8,488 bases of DNA from an uncultured Collinsella sp. (lineage in GTDB: Bacteria > Actinomycetota > Coriobacteriia > Coriobacteriales > Coriobacteriaceae): assembly GCA_900549355.1 (NCBI GenBank), contig UROA01000086.1, forward strand, positions 1 to 8,488, written 5' to 3'. The notes under the pieces are model-generated. The model searched no databases. It had not been told where the DNA came from and saw nothing but the letters and a program-made list of their open reading frames with translations. How positions within the stretch are numbered: the stretch's first letter is position 1; every line of letters begins with the position of its first letter. Shown piece after piece: positions 1-5,461 of the stretch. The position numbers were made by a program, and so were the translations under genes.

Positions 1-2
1 CC

Positions 3-464
3 GGTACCGTCTGCAATGCGGTGGCGGGGGAGGCCCATGTTGCCGGCAGCCTGCGTGTGTTTACGGACGACATGTTCGACCGGGCGCGCGAAGGCGTGCG
101 CCGCGTGCTGGACGATGCCTGTGCCGCAACAGGCTGTACGTACGATCTCGACTTTGCCGAGGGCTATCCGCCAGTCGATAACGACCCCGAGCTGTTTGCC
201 TGCATTGCGCTTGCCTTGTCCGAGCTGCAACTTGTGGACGAGCCGCTGCTGATCGCCGAGGATTTCGCGTTCTATCAACGCCATCTGCCGGGCGTGTTCT
301 TCTTGCTGGGCACGGGCGTGCCAGAGGGACAAGACAATCCGAGCGACGCTGATGGCTGCCCCGCCTATGCCACAAGCGCTCTGCATACCGATAGCATGCT
401 CTTCGACGAGGAAATCCTACTCAAAGGCCTCGATGTCTATAAACGATTGCTTTTGCTTGACTAA
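3..464 (+). CDS. M20-family amidohydrolase / metallopeptidase, C-terminal part (5' truncated)
   Basis: The reading frame is open from the first bases of the window, so the gene starts upstream and only about 153 C-terminal residues are visible. The first visible residues (GTVCNAVAGEAHVAGSLR) match the end of the M20 dimerisation domain, where 'N-x-V/I-x..a.l.G..R' is typical. The rest returns to the catalytic zinc domain: AEDFAFYQRHLPGVFFLLG, then ALHTDSMLFDEEILLKG. This is the family pattern of a DF segment, a PG-hydrophobic-LG strand, and a late His (in LHTD) that is normally a metal ligand. M20 amidohydrolases cleave N-acyl or peptide amide bonds of small cytosolic substrates such as hippurate, N-acyl amino acids and indole-acetyl amino acids. 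The substrate cannot be told from this fragment. The GTG at 21 is internal, not a start. The gene stops with TAA at 462-464, 102 bases before the toxin gene. Confidence 0.85.
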   Translation, partial: GTVCNAVAGEAHVAGSLRVFTDDMFDRAREGVRRVLDDACAATGCTYDLDFAEGYPPVDNDPELFACIALALSELQLVDEPLLIAEDFAFYQRHLPGVFFLLGTGVPEGQDNPSDADGCPAYATSALHTDSMLFDEEILLKGLDVYKRLLLLD

Positions 465-478
465 GGCGTGAAGGACTA

Positions 479-559
479 TTTGTTCTAGAAAACACGAACA
501 AACGTACGATATAATAGAGATGTAAGTCTATAGAAACGTTTGACGTTACTAACGTAAGG
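479..559 (+). promoter_or_regulatory. Promoter, operator palindromes and SD of the higBA-type operon
   Basis: A consensus -10 box TATAAT lies at 510-515, with no good -35 at 17 bases. The region is dense in dyads. TTTGTTC (479-485) and GAACAAA (496-502) are perfect 7-bp arms around a 10-base spacer, placed over the -35 area. CGTACG is at 503-508, AAACGTTT at 534-541, and ACGTTA-C-TAACGT (6-bp arms, 1-base centre) at 543-555. The SD is probably AAGG at 556-559, 7 bases before the ATG. HigA-type antitoxins usually repress their own operon through such palindromes. Assigning HigA to these particular sites is inference. Confidence 0.65.
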
Positions 560-566
560 CGATACT

Positions 567-848
567 ATGATTGCATCGTATAAAGATGAGGATACCGAAC
601 GCTTTGCCATGGGTGTGCGGGTCAGGAGGTTCGTGCCCTTTGAGCGTGTTGCGTTGAGGAAGATTCGCCAACTGCAGGTTTGTGCTTCACTTGATGATCT
701 TCGCGTTCCACCGGGCAACCGCCTGGAAGCTTTGAAGGGCGATCGTGCCGGTCAATATAGCATCCGTGTTAACGAGCGCTATCGGGTCTGTTTTGAGTGG
801 AGACAGGAGATGGCTTGGAATGTCGAAATCGTCGATTATCACAAGTGA
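567..848 (+). CDS. higB: RelE/HigB-family type II toxin
   Basis: This 93-residue protein has the full length and signature of HigB toxins, which are ribosome-dependent mRNA interferases of the RelE/ParE fold. It opens with MIASYKDEDTERFAMG, matching the family's 'MI.sf.d..te.if.G' start. It continues with RRFVPFERVALRKIRQLQ and then the hallmark stretch LRVPPGNRLEALKGD, followed by GQYSIRVNERYRVCFEW and a terminal VEIVDYHK. The basic residues and terminal Tyr-His expected in the catalytic surface are present, so the toxin looks intact. The ATG at 567 follows the SD-like AAGG and gives the standard N-terminus. The gene lies first in its operon, as is normal for higBA, and its last 29 bases overlap the antitoxin start. 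The fold and pairing are clear; RNA cleavage activity is inferred from the family. Confidence 0.92.
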   Translation: MIASYKDEDTERFAMGVRVRRFVPFERVALRKIRQLQVCASLDDLRVPPGNRLEALKGDRAGQYSIRVNERYRVCFEWRQEMAWNVEIVDYHK

Positions 849-1161
849 TGAGGCTTCGGCCGATTTGCTGTCGCCGGTGACTCCTGGTGAGCTTCTCAAA
901 GAGGAGTTTCTTGTTCCCATGGGCATTTCTCAATATCGCCTTGCTAAGGAGACTGGGATTCCGGCTCAGCGTATCGGGCAGATTGTCTTGGGAAAACGTC
1001 GCGTGACGGCCGACACCGACCTCCGTCTTTGCCGTTATTTTGGCCTGACGGATGGTTATTGGCTGCGCGCTCAGGTGGCGTTTGACCTTGAGGCCGAGAA
1101 AAGGCGGATCGAACCGGAACTCGACAAGATCGTTCCTGTTCAGCAGGCCATCGCACTGTAG
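820..1161 (+). CDS. higA: HigA-family antitoxin, XRE-type DNA-binding protein
   Basis: This 113-residue antitoxin neutralises HigB and should bind DNA to autoregulate the operon. After a short N-terminal arm it carries the HigA signature TPGELLKEEFLVPMGISQYRLAKETGIPAQRIGQIVLGKRRVTADT (split here only by reading position), with the helix-turn-helix between about residues 35 and 60. LRLCRYFGLTDGYWLRAQVAFDLEAEK then matches the usual 'R.fG...e.Wl.lQ..yDl' tail. I chose the ATG at 820 because AGGAG at 805-809 sits 10 bases upstream and the start gives the normal family length. The open frame extends back to 745, but those extra residues are the toxin read in another frame. The 29-base overlap with the toxin gene suggests translational coupling. 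It ends with TAG at 1159-1161. Confidence 0.92.
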   Translation: MSKSSIITSDEASADLLSPVTPGELLKEEFLVPMGISQYRLAKETGIPAQRIGQIVLGKRRVTADTDLRLCRYFGLTDGYWLRAQVAFDLEAEKRRIEPELDKIVPVQQAIAL

Positions 1162-1190
1162 TGCTCAAAGATGATGGGGGTGGCGCGGCG

Positions 1191-1514
1191 ATGAGGCGAC
1201 GCCGACAGTCTGCCGTATATAGTCCGGGTGGATGCGGGTGCGGTTTGCTGCTGCTTCCGGTTATTGCTGTGAGCGTTGGCGTGATGTTTGCGCTTGCCGG
1301 GCTTGCCGCCGCGGCGCTCGTGCTGTTTATCACTGCCATCGGCGTGACGATTTGGCTCTGCCGCAATCGCGAGCAACGCCGTGCCGACGGTAAAACCAAT
1401 GTCGGCTGGGTCGTCTTTCTGATCATTGCGTACCTGCTGAGTGCCAGCTACCTTGTTTTCTTTGTCCTGTTGATGATCAGTGCCTTTACCGGGGAATCCG
1501 TCACGGTGGGTTGA
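1191..1514 (+). CDS. Small membrane protein of unknown function
   Basis: I do not recognise this 107-residue protein. It begins MRRRRQSAVYSPGGCGCG, a strongly positive N-terminus followed by a Gly/Cys turn. A roughly 40-residue hydrophobic stretch (about 18-57) is long enough for two membrane helices. A basic loop (CRNREQRRADGKTN) comes next, then a third hydrophobic segment (about 71-99) and a short tail. By the positive-inside rule both the N-terminus and the loop should be cytoplasmic. The ATG at 1191 has GGGGG at 1176-1180 upstream and gives a natural N-terminus. An alternative GTG at 1161 overlaps the antitoxin stop as TAGTG and would add ten residues (MLKDDGGGAA). Either way it could be co-transcribed with the toxin-antitoxin pair. 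It may be only a passive neighbour. Confidence 0.65.
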   Translation: MRRRRQSAVYSPGGCGCGLLLLPVIAVSVGVMFALAGLAAAALVLFITAIGVTIWLCRNREQRRADGKTNVGWVVFLIIAYLLSASYLVFFVLLMISAFTGESVTVG

Positions 1515-1619
1515 TGCACTGCCAGCAGACGGTCGCGCGCAGTGCGTTTGCTCGGCGTTTGGATAACTGCATTGGTCGTTTACCGCAGCCTTAGCTCTCA
1601 GCTAATGAATTCAAGTTCA
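1515..1619. other. Intergenic gap with two short hairpins
   Basis: This is the non-coding part of the gap before the 1620-1673 repeat. GCACTGC (1516-1522) and GCAGTGC (1539-1545) form a 7-bp stem with a 16-base loop directly after the membrane protein stop. Only a weak T-run (CGTTTG) follows, so it would be a poor terminator at best. TTAGCT (1591-1596) and AGCTAA (1600-1605) form a 6-bp stem with a 3-base loop. TCAAGTTCAA lies at 1611-1620. I found no convincing promoter: TACGAT at 1628-1633 is the best -10-like string for the next gene and lacks a -35. Confidence 0.4.
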
Positions 1620-1673
1620 ATCCTTCCTACGATGTGCTGTGTACCGGCACGGTAGCCGGATCGTAGGAAGGAT
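1620..1673 (+). promoter_or_regulatory. 14-bp perfect inverted repeat covering the ribosome binding site of the FxLYD gene
   Basis: The left arm ATCCTTCCTACGAT (1620-1633) is the exact reverse complement of ATCGTAGGAAGGAT (1660-1673). The 26-base loop can itself fold, as CCGGC/GCCGG (1644-1648 with 1655-1659) or TACCG/CGGTA (1642-1646 with 1650-1654). The right arm contains the SD AGGAAGG (1665-1671), 7 bases before the ATG at 1679. In RNA, the left arm would therefore act as an anti-SD and block translation. It could be a translational switch, a thermosensor, or, read as DNA, an operator. Confidence 0.6.
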
Positions 1674-1678
1674 GAATA

Positions 1679-2122
1679 ATGGCAAAAGAGGGAAAGAAGC
1701 CGATCGGCAAGATTGTCCTAGGCGTCATCGTGGTGCTGGTTATTGTCGGTGCCGTGGGCTCTATGGGTGGCAATTCAACCGATTCGTCTGCGAGCGATTC
1801 GGCAAAGCCTGCCGAGGCGACACAGCAGGCTGAGGAGCAAAAAGAACCGCAAGAACCGTATACCATTGCTGACGAGGCTGAAGACACCTCCAATCAGTTT
1901 GCCTATAAGATCACGGGCACGCTGACCAATAACACGGACAAGGAAAAGAGCTACATTCAGATCGAATATGTTCTGTATGATGCCGATGGCAACCAGGTTG
2001 GAACGGCTCTTGCAAACACCAATCATCTGAAGGCGGGCGGCTCTTGGAAGTTCGAGGCGCTGGGTACGGTGTCTCCCGACCAGGTTGCTAGCTGGGAGCG
2101 TTCGGACGTAAGCGGTTTCTAG
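1679..2122 (+). CDS. Membrane-anchored FxLYD-domain protein
   Basis: This 147-residue protein has a short lysine-rich cytoplasmic start (MAKEGKKPIGK), one hydrophobic helix at about 11-29, and a low-complexity Ser/Ala/Glu/Gln linker at about 30-60. A compact extracellular domain from about 61 to 147 follows. That domain reads ITGTLTNNTDKEKSYIQIEY, then VLYDADGNQVGTALANTNHL, then AGGSWKFEA. This is the FxLYD pattern: an Ig-like beta sandwich in which 'N.t...y..i.y.lYD.dG..vgt' is followed by a 'G..w.f.a' strand. Such domains occur in small envelope proteins of unknown role. The start is fixed by the strong SD at 1665-1671, which is buried in the inverted repeat. The HTH-like gene follows after 32 bases with no terminator, so the two are probably co-transcribed. 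Confidence 0.8.
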   Translation: MAKEGKKPIGKIVLGVIVVLVIVGAVGSMGGNSTDSSASDSAKPAEATQQAEEQKEPQEPYTIADEAEDTSNQFAYKITGTLTNNTDKEKSYIQIEYVLYDADGNQVGTALANTNHLKAGGSWKFEALGTVSPDQVASWERSDVSGF

Positions 2123-2154
2123 CATGTTGTATGCACTGGGGGAGGTGAAGTCGT

Positions 2155-2577
2155 ATGCCCGATAAAAAGCTGACCGAGGAGTTGCTCAATGAGCTTCTCG
2201 ACGCGCCGAACATCGATGGCTATATCAAAGAGCACGACTTTGCCGCCCCGTCGCTTTCGGACTACCTGAAGCAGCTACTACAGGAAAAGGGCTTGGAGCG
2301 CTCGCGCGTGGTTCGTATGGCCGATCTCAATGAGACCTTTGGCTATCAGATCTTTACCGGTGCGCGGCATCCGAGCCGCAATAAGGTGCTGCAGATTGCC
2401 TTTGCGATGGCGCTGACGCTCAAAGAGACCAACCGTGCGCTGACGGCTGCCGGGGTAAGCGTCCTTAACTGCAAGGACCGCCGCGATGCGATTATCAGCT
2501 TTTGCATCGATCGCGGGTGCAGCCTCCAAAAGGTCAACGAGGAGCTGTATCGCTTTGGCGAGGAGACGGTGAGTTAG
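2155..2577 (+). CDS. Small HTH-like (XRE-related) protein paired with the downstream kinase
   Basis: This 140-residue cytosolic protein has no membrane segment. Residues about 30-95 resemble an XRE-type helix-turn-helix: LSDYLKQLLQEKGLERSRVV, then ADLNETFGYQIFTGARHPSR, then KVLQIAFAMALTLKETNRAL. In that order these give the scaffold helix, the recognition region (YQIFTGARHPSR) and the trailing helices. The C-terminal part (RRDAIISFCIDRGCSLQKVNEELYRFGEE) is a conserved-looking helical tail. The start has an excellent SD, GGAGGT at 2141-2146, 8 bases before the ATG. Similar proteins lie beside Ser/Thr kinases in gut Clostridia and Actinobacteria, as far as I recall. The kinase here starts 98 bases downstream. 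A role as DNA-binding target or adaptor of the kinase is inference. Confidence 0.75.
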   Translation: MPDKKLTEELLNELLDAPNIDGYIKEHDFAAPSLSDYLKQLLQEKGLERSRVVRMADLNETFGYQIFTGARHPSRNKVLQIAFAMALTLKETNRALTAAGVSVLNCKDRRDAIISFCIDRGCSLQKVNEELYRFGEETVS

Positions 2578-2626
2578 CGGCTGATATCTGAGCCGGCGGA
2601 GCTGCCGAACAACGATGCAAACGAAC

Positions 2627-2668
2627 GGGGCGCAGATGCCATGGGGTGTCTGCGCCCTGCGCTATGAT
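2627..2668 (+). promoter_or_regulatory. GC-rich hairpin abutting a TATGAT -10 box upstream of the kinase
   Basis: GGGCGCAGA (2628-2636) pairs perfectly with TCTGCGCCC (2649-2657), extended by one G-U pair at 2627/2658, around a 12-base loop. No T-run follows, so it is not a classical terminator. Four bases after the stem, TATGAT (2663-2668) resembles a -10 box. The kinase ATG (2676) begins 8 bases after it, where transcription would start, so the kinase message could be leaderless. No good -35 is visible. Confidence 0.4.
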
Positions 2669-2675
2669 GGAGGCT

Positions 2676-4055
2676 ATGGATACTCAGAGCCCAACATATT
2701 CCGATGACGAGCTGACCGCAGCGCTTGCCGAGCACCTGGCGTCGCTCGATCGCGACGACAGCTATCGCGTGGAGCGTGTACTTAAGCGCTCGTCCGTTGA
2801 AACAACCGAGCTCGTGTACTTTGAAGGAACCGGCGGTGGTTCGCTCGGTCCCTTTGTTCGTAAACGCATCGATGCTTCGGCTCAAATCGGCGGGGCATAC
2901 GAGCGTCTGTTTGCCGCTCAGCGGGCAGGCAGGCGTTTTGAGCACCTGCCCAGAATCGTCGATTGTCGTCGTGTGGGCGACGAGCTCAACGTGGTTATGG
3001 AATACATCGAAGGGGAGACACTCGGGGCGCTGGTGGACCGTCTGGGAGCCACCCCCGATTATGCGCGTGAATTGCATCCTGCCCTATGCGATGCCGTGGG
3101 CGAGCTCCATGCCGGTTTTGCAATGGTGGGGGAGACGTCGGCGCCGGTGATCCATCGCGACCTCAAGCCGTCGAATATCATCGTGACAGGTGCCAGCTAT
3201 ACGCCTGATGACGGCCTGACATTTTCATCGCTGGTGATTATCGACCTGGGGATCGCGCGCGTATGGCGCGATGGCGCCGATGCTGACACCGTCAAGTTTG
3301 GCACGCGACCCTATGCGCCGCCCGAGCAGTATGGGTTTGGGCAGACGAGTGTGCGCAGCGATGTCTACGCACTTGGGGCCCTGTTGTTCTTTTGCTTGAC
3401 GGGAGTCGACCCTAAACCAGGGCTCGACATGCGCGAGCAATGTGAGGCATGCGGCATTCCCACTCCACTTACCGATGCCGTCTGCATGTCGATGGCGCTC
3501 GACCCGGCCAAGCGTTTTGCGAGCGCGGAAGCGTTGGGACGGGCGACGCGCGCGGCATACGATCTAAGTCGCCCCGTGCGGCCTCCTGCGCCTGTGCTTG
3601 TCCGTACTCCGGCCTCGGAGACGGTGTTGACGCCCCAAGGGCTCCAGAACCCCACAGGGCTTCCTAGGCCTGCCGCCTCCACTGCATGCGGTCTGCTCTC
3701 TCGCGTTCCGGAGTCTCTGGGGCGCATTTGGAATACGCTCGTCTTCTTCTCGCTGCTTGTGTTCTTTGCCGGAAGTCACTTTGCCGTCTTTCATCCCACC
3801 GGAGCAAACCAAAGCTACCCGACGTGGCTTCTCATAATCGAGTATTTTTTCTTTGTCGATGGCCTTATGGTGCTTATGCATTTTGCGCTGCTCGATAAGC
3901 GCCGTCTTCGTCGGCGATTCGCATTGCTCGACAGCTATCGCGGCAAGAAACTCGCGAAACTCTGGCTCAAGGCATTGGGTGTGCTGCTCCTATGCATGAT
4001 CGTCATAGTCGCGGTTGCCAATGCGACCGGCGTCGTCGATACCTCCGCTACCTAA
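2676..4055 (+). CDS. Membrane-anchored Ser/Thr protein kinase
   Basis: This is a 459-residue Hanks-type kinase. The kinase domain spans about residues 28-300: VRKRI with the presumed ATP-binding Lys63, a hinge at VVMEYIEGETLG, a catalytic loop HRDLKPSN (160-167), a metal-binding DLG (190-192, in place of DFG) and the activation segment FGTRPYAPPEQYG (APPE 214-217). The usual glycine-rich loop is missing: KRSSVETT stands where GxGxxG is expected. A Pro-rich linker follows, then three hydrophobic segments near 351-372, 383-406 and 428-450, which anchor the kinase with its catalytic domain in the cytoplasm. No PASTA or other sensor domain is seen. I prefer the ATG at 2676, although GGAGG is only 2 bases upstream. 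GTG 2646 or ATG 2664/2667 are in-frame alternatives. It probably works with the HTH-like protein encoded just upstream. Confidence 0.88.
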   Translation: MDTQSPTYSDDELTAALAEHLASLDRDDSYRVERVLKRSSVETTELVYFEGTGGGSLGPFVRKRIDASAQIGGAYERLFAAQRAGRRFEHLPRIVDCRRVGDELNVVMEYIEGETLGALVDRLGATPDYARELHPALCDAVGELHAGFAMVGETSAPVIHRDLKPSNIIVTGASYTPDDGLTFSSLVIIDLGIARVWRDGADADTVKFGTRPYAPPEQYGFGQTSVRSDVYALGALLFFCLTGVDPKPGLDMREQCEACGIPTPLTDAVCMSMALDPAKRFASAEALGRATRAAYDLSRPVRPPAPVLVRTPASETVLTPQGLQNPTGLPRPAASTACGLLSRVPESLGRIWNTLVFFSLLVFFAGSHFAVFHPTGANQSYPTWLLIIEYFFFVDGLMVLMHFALLDKRRLRRRFALLDSYRGKKLAKLWLKALGVLLLCMIVIVAVANATGVVDTSAT

Positions 4056-4060
4056 AAGAA

Positions 4061-4083
4061 AAAGGGCCCCATTGGGGCCCTTT
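4061..4083 (-). terminator. Shared intrinsic terminator between convergent genes
   Basis: AAAGGGCCCC (4061-4070) and GGGGCCCTTT (4074-4083) form a perfect 10-bp stem with a 3-base loop. Read on the minus strand, the stem is followed by a T-rich run (complement of the A-rich stretch 4054-4063). It is therefore a strong rho-independent terminator for the hydrolase gene. On the plus strand it closes the kinase gene 5 bases after its TAA, with only TTT as T-tract, so it may act in both directions. Confidence 0.9.
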
Positions 4084-4093
4084 GCAGTTGCAC

Positions 4094-5227
4094 TTAGATG
4101 CGGTTCATCTGGGCGGCGACTTTGTTGTACCAGTCCTGCCACGTGGGCGGGCAGTACTTTTTGGCCGCTGCCGGGGTAAGGGTGGAGCCGTAGTTGGCGC
4201 CCAGATAGGCAACGTGAGCGGAGATGCCCTCGCTCCAGCTGCCAAAGCTGCGCCAACCGCCGCCACGTGCACTCCAGCCCCAGGCGTTGTAAGAATTGGC
4301 GCAATAAGCACCCTTGGTGCTCTCGATGCAGGCGATGGCGGGGGACCAACGGGGGTCGACACCGGTATTCCAAGCGGCGACGGCAAAGTTATACCCCTGG
4401 CCTGCCATGGGGGAGCCGGCGAGATAATTGTCAATGCGGCTCGTCCACTCATTAATGAACGAATCGTAATCGGAGCTACCGGTATTGGCGTTGTTCACCG
4501 TGGTGTCGATGGTGGTGTTGGTGTTGGTGGCCTGGCTGCTGGAATTGCTGCCGCTTACGCCCTCGCCCGAGAGCTTCTCGGCGGCAGCGGCCTTATCGGC
4601 CTCAAGCTTGGCAAGCTCGGCGGCATTTTCCTGCTCGGCTTTTGCCTGTGCCTCGCTGCGGAGCTGCTGGGCCTGCGCCAGCGCATCCTCGGCGTTTTTC
4701 TGCTCTGCCTCAAGTTGAGACTTGGCCTGCTGGAGCTCGGCCTTGTTCTGCTCGAGTTCGGTTTGCATATTATTGAGCTCTTCGATCTCGTCGACGCTCG
4801 AGCTCGTGATCTGGTTGGTGTATTTGCAGGTCGTGATGAACTCACCCAGGCTCTGCGCGTTGACCAGGAAGCTCACGATGGGATTGGTGCCCTTCTGATA
4901 CTTGTACAGATCGCGCATGGCGGAGCTTGCCTTGGCCTGCTGCTCGGGAAGCTTGGCCTCGATTTCCTCGATGCTTGCCTCATTGGAGTCAATCTGCTTT
5001 TGCAGGTCATCGAGTTTGGTGCGGGCGTCGTTGTAGGCGCTCGTGGCGGCTTCGATCTTCTGCTGGGCTGCGGAAAGCTGGTCCTGCGTTGCCTGCGAGG
5101 CGGCATACGCCGCAACGGGGGAGAGCATCGGCGTGGCCGTCAGCGCAACGGCGAGCGCGGCGCTCGTGATGATACGAGCCGGCTTCGACGCAATGAGCGC
5201 TGCGGTGCGATGATTCGAATGCTGCAT
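4094..5227 (-). CDS. Secreted coiled-coil, lysozyme-like cell-wall hydrolase
   Basis: This 377-residue protein has a Sec signal peptide: a basic N-region, a hydrophobic TSAALAVALTATPML core at 21-35, and likely cleavage after AYA near 41-43. Residues about 45-220 are Ala/Gln/Glu/Lys-rich coiled coil, broken near 105-140 (LYKYQKGTNPIVSFLVNAQS), like the N-terminal regulatory coils of PcsB/NlpC/M23-type wall hydrolases. A Ser/Asn/Thr linker (222-252) leads to a C-terminal domain (about 255-377) with FAVAAWNTGVDPRWSPAIAC, then IESTKGAYC, NAWGWSARGGGW and AKKYCPPTWQDWY. This suggests a lysozyme or glucosaminidase-like fold with Glu302 as the likely catalytic acid. I chose ATG 5227 because AGAGGG lies 5 bases upstream. 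TTG 5242 would add five residues and remove the SD. The enzyme class is inferred. Confidence 0.8.
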   Translation of the reverse strand: MQHSNHRTAALIASKPARIITSAALAVALTATPMLSPVAAYAASQATQDQLSAAQQKIEAATSAYNDARTKLDDLQKQIDSNEASIEEIEAKLPEQQAKASSAMRDLYKYQKGTNPIVSFLVNAQSLGEFITTCKYTNQITSSSVDEIEELNNMQTELEQNKAELQQAKSQLEAEQKNAEDALAQAQQLRSEAQAKAEQENAAELAKLEADKAAAAEKLSGEGVSGSNSSSQATNTNTTIDTTVNNANTGSSDYDSFINEWTSRIDNYLAGSPMAGQGYNFAVAAWNTGVDPRWSPAIACIESTKGAYCANSYNAWGWSARGGGWRSFGSWSEGISAHVAYLGANYGSTLTPAAAKKYCPPTWQDWYNKVAAQMNRI

Positions 5228-5269
5228 CCAGTCCCTCTGCAATCAATCGTAGGTTATGGTTCGAACGGT

Positions 5270-5400
5270 ATTCTACTACTGCTTTCGACCTCAACTTGAA
5301 CCTTAAAGGTTCCAAAGGGTCAAGTTGAACTTGAGGCTTTGGCTTTGACCTGCAGTTATGATGAATTGTTGAGAAACCATAGAGTTCAACTTTAACGTTA
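5270..5400 (-). promoter_or_regulatory. Promoter and repeated operator-like sites upstream of the wall hydrolase gene
   Basis: On the minus strand a -10-like TAGAAT occupies 5275-5270, about 40 bases before the hydrolase ATG. Three copies of an 11-base motif lie upstream on the plus strand: TCAACTTGAAC (5291-5301), TCAAGTTGAAC (5320-5330) and TCAACTTTAAC (5386-5396). The first covers the expected -35 position. TCAACTTGA (5291-5299) and TCAAGTTGA (5320-5328) form a 9-bp inverted repeat that encloses the dyad GAACCTT-A-AAGGTTC (5298-5312). TCAAGTT-G-AACTTGA (5320-5334) is a further dyad, and TAACGTTA (5393-5400) a palindrome. These look like regulator binding sites, of a style seen with MerR-family proteins. 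The regulator itself is not in the window. Confidence 0.5.
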
Positions 5401-5461
5401 CAGAGCCCTGTTTGAGAGGGGTTTTGGGCTGTAAAAGCCATCTCAACGTGGGGTTTTATAA
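5401..5461. other. Remaining intergenic DNA after the MOSC gene
   Basis: This stretch lies between the operator cluster and the minus-strand MOSC stop. AGCCC (5404-5408) and GGGCT (5426-5430) could pair, and GGCT/AGCC can form a small stem nearby. Neither is followed by a T-run in the minus-strand direction, so I do not call a terminator. Confidence 0.3.

Noticed and set aside
745..819. Longer antitoxin start at 745
   Set aside because: The added residues are the toxin gene in another frame. The ATG at 820 has AGGAG at a workable distance and gives the usual HigA length.
944..1426. Minus-strand open frame across the antitoxin and membrane protein genes
   Set aside because: It is low-complexity Pro/Ser/Arg-rich and antisense to a clear HigA antitoxin.
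1516..1545. Strong terminator after the small membrane protein
   Set aside because: The 7-bp stem has a 16-base loop and no real T-run, so I describe it only as a hairpin in the gap.
2676..4055. Assignment of the kinase as PknB/PASTA type
   Set aside because: There is no single-pass helix followed by PASTA repeats; the C-terminus has three hydrophobic segments and ends about 10 residues after the last one.
3992..5299. A 435-codon plus-strand open frame opposite the wall hydrolase gene
   Set aside because: It reads through the strong terminator hairpin and is a Gly/Leu-rich shadow. The minus-strand protein has a signal peptide, coiled coil and catalytic-type domain.
5418..5458. GGGGTTTT occurring twice, at 5418-5425 and 5451-5458
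   Set aside because: Two short copies in a T-rich gap are not enough for a repeat element, and no structure uses them.
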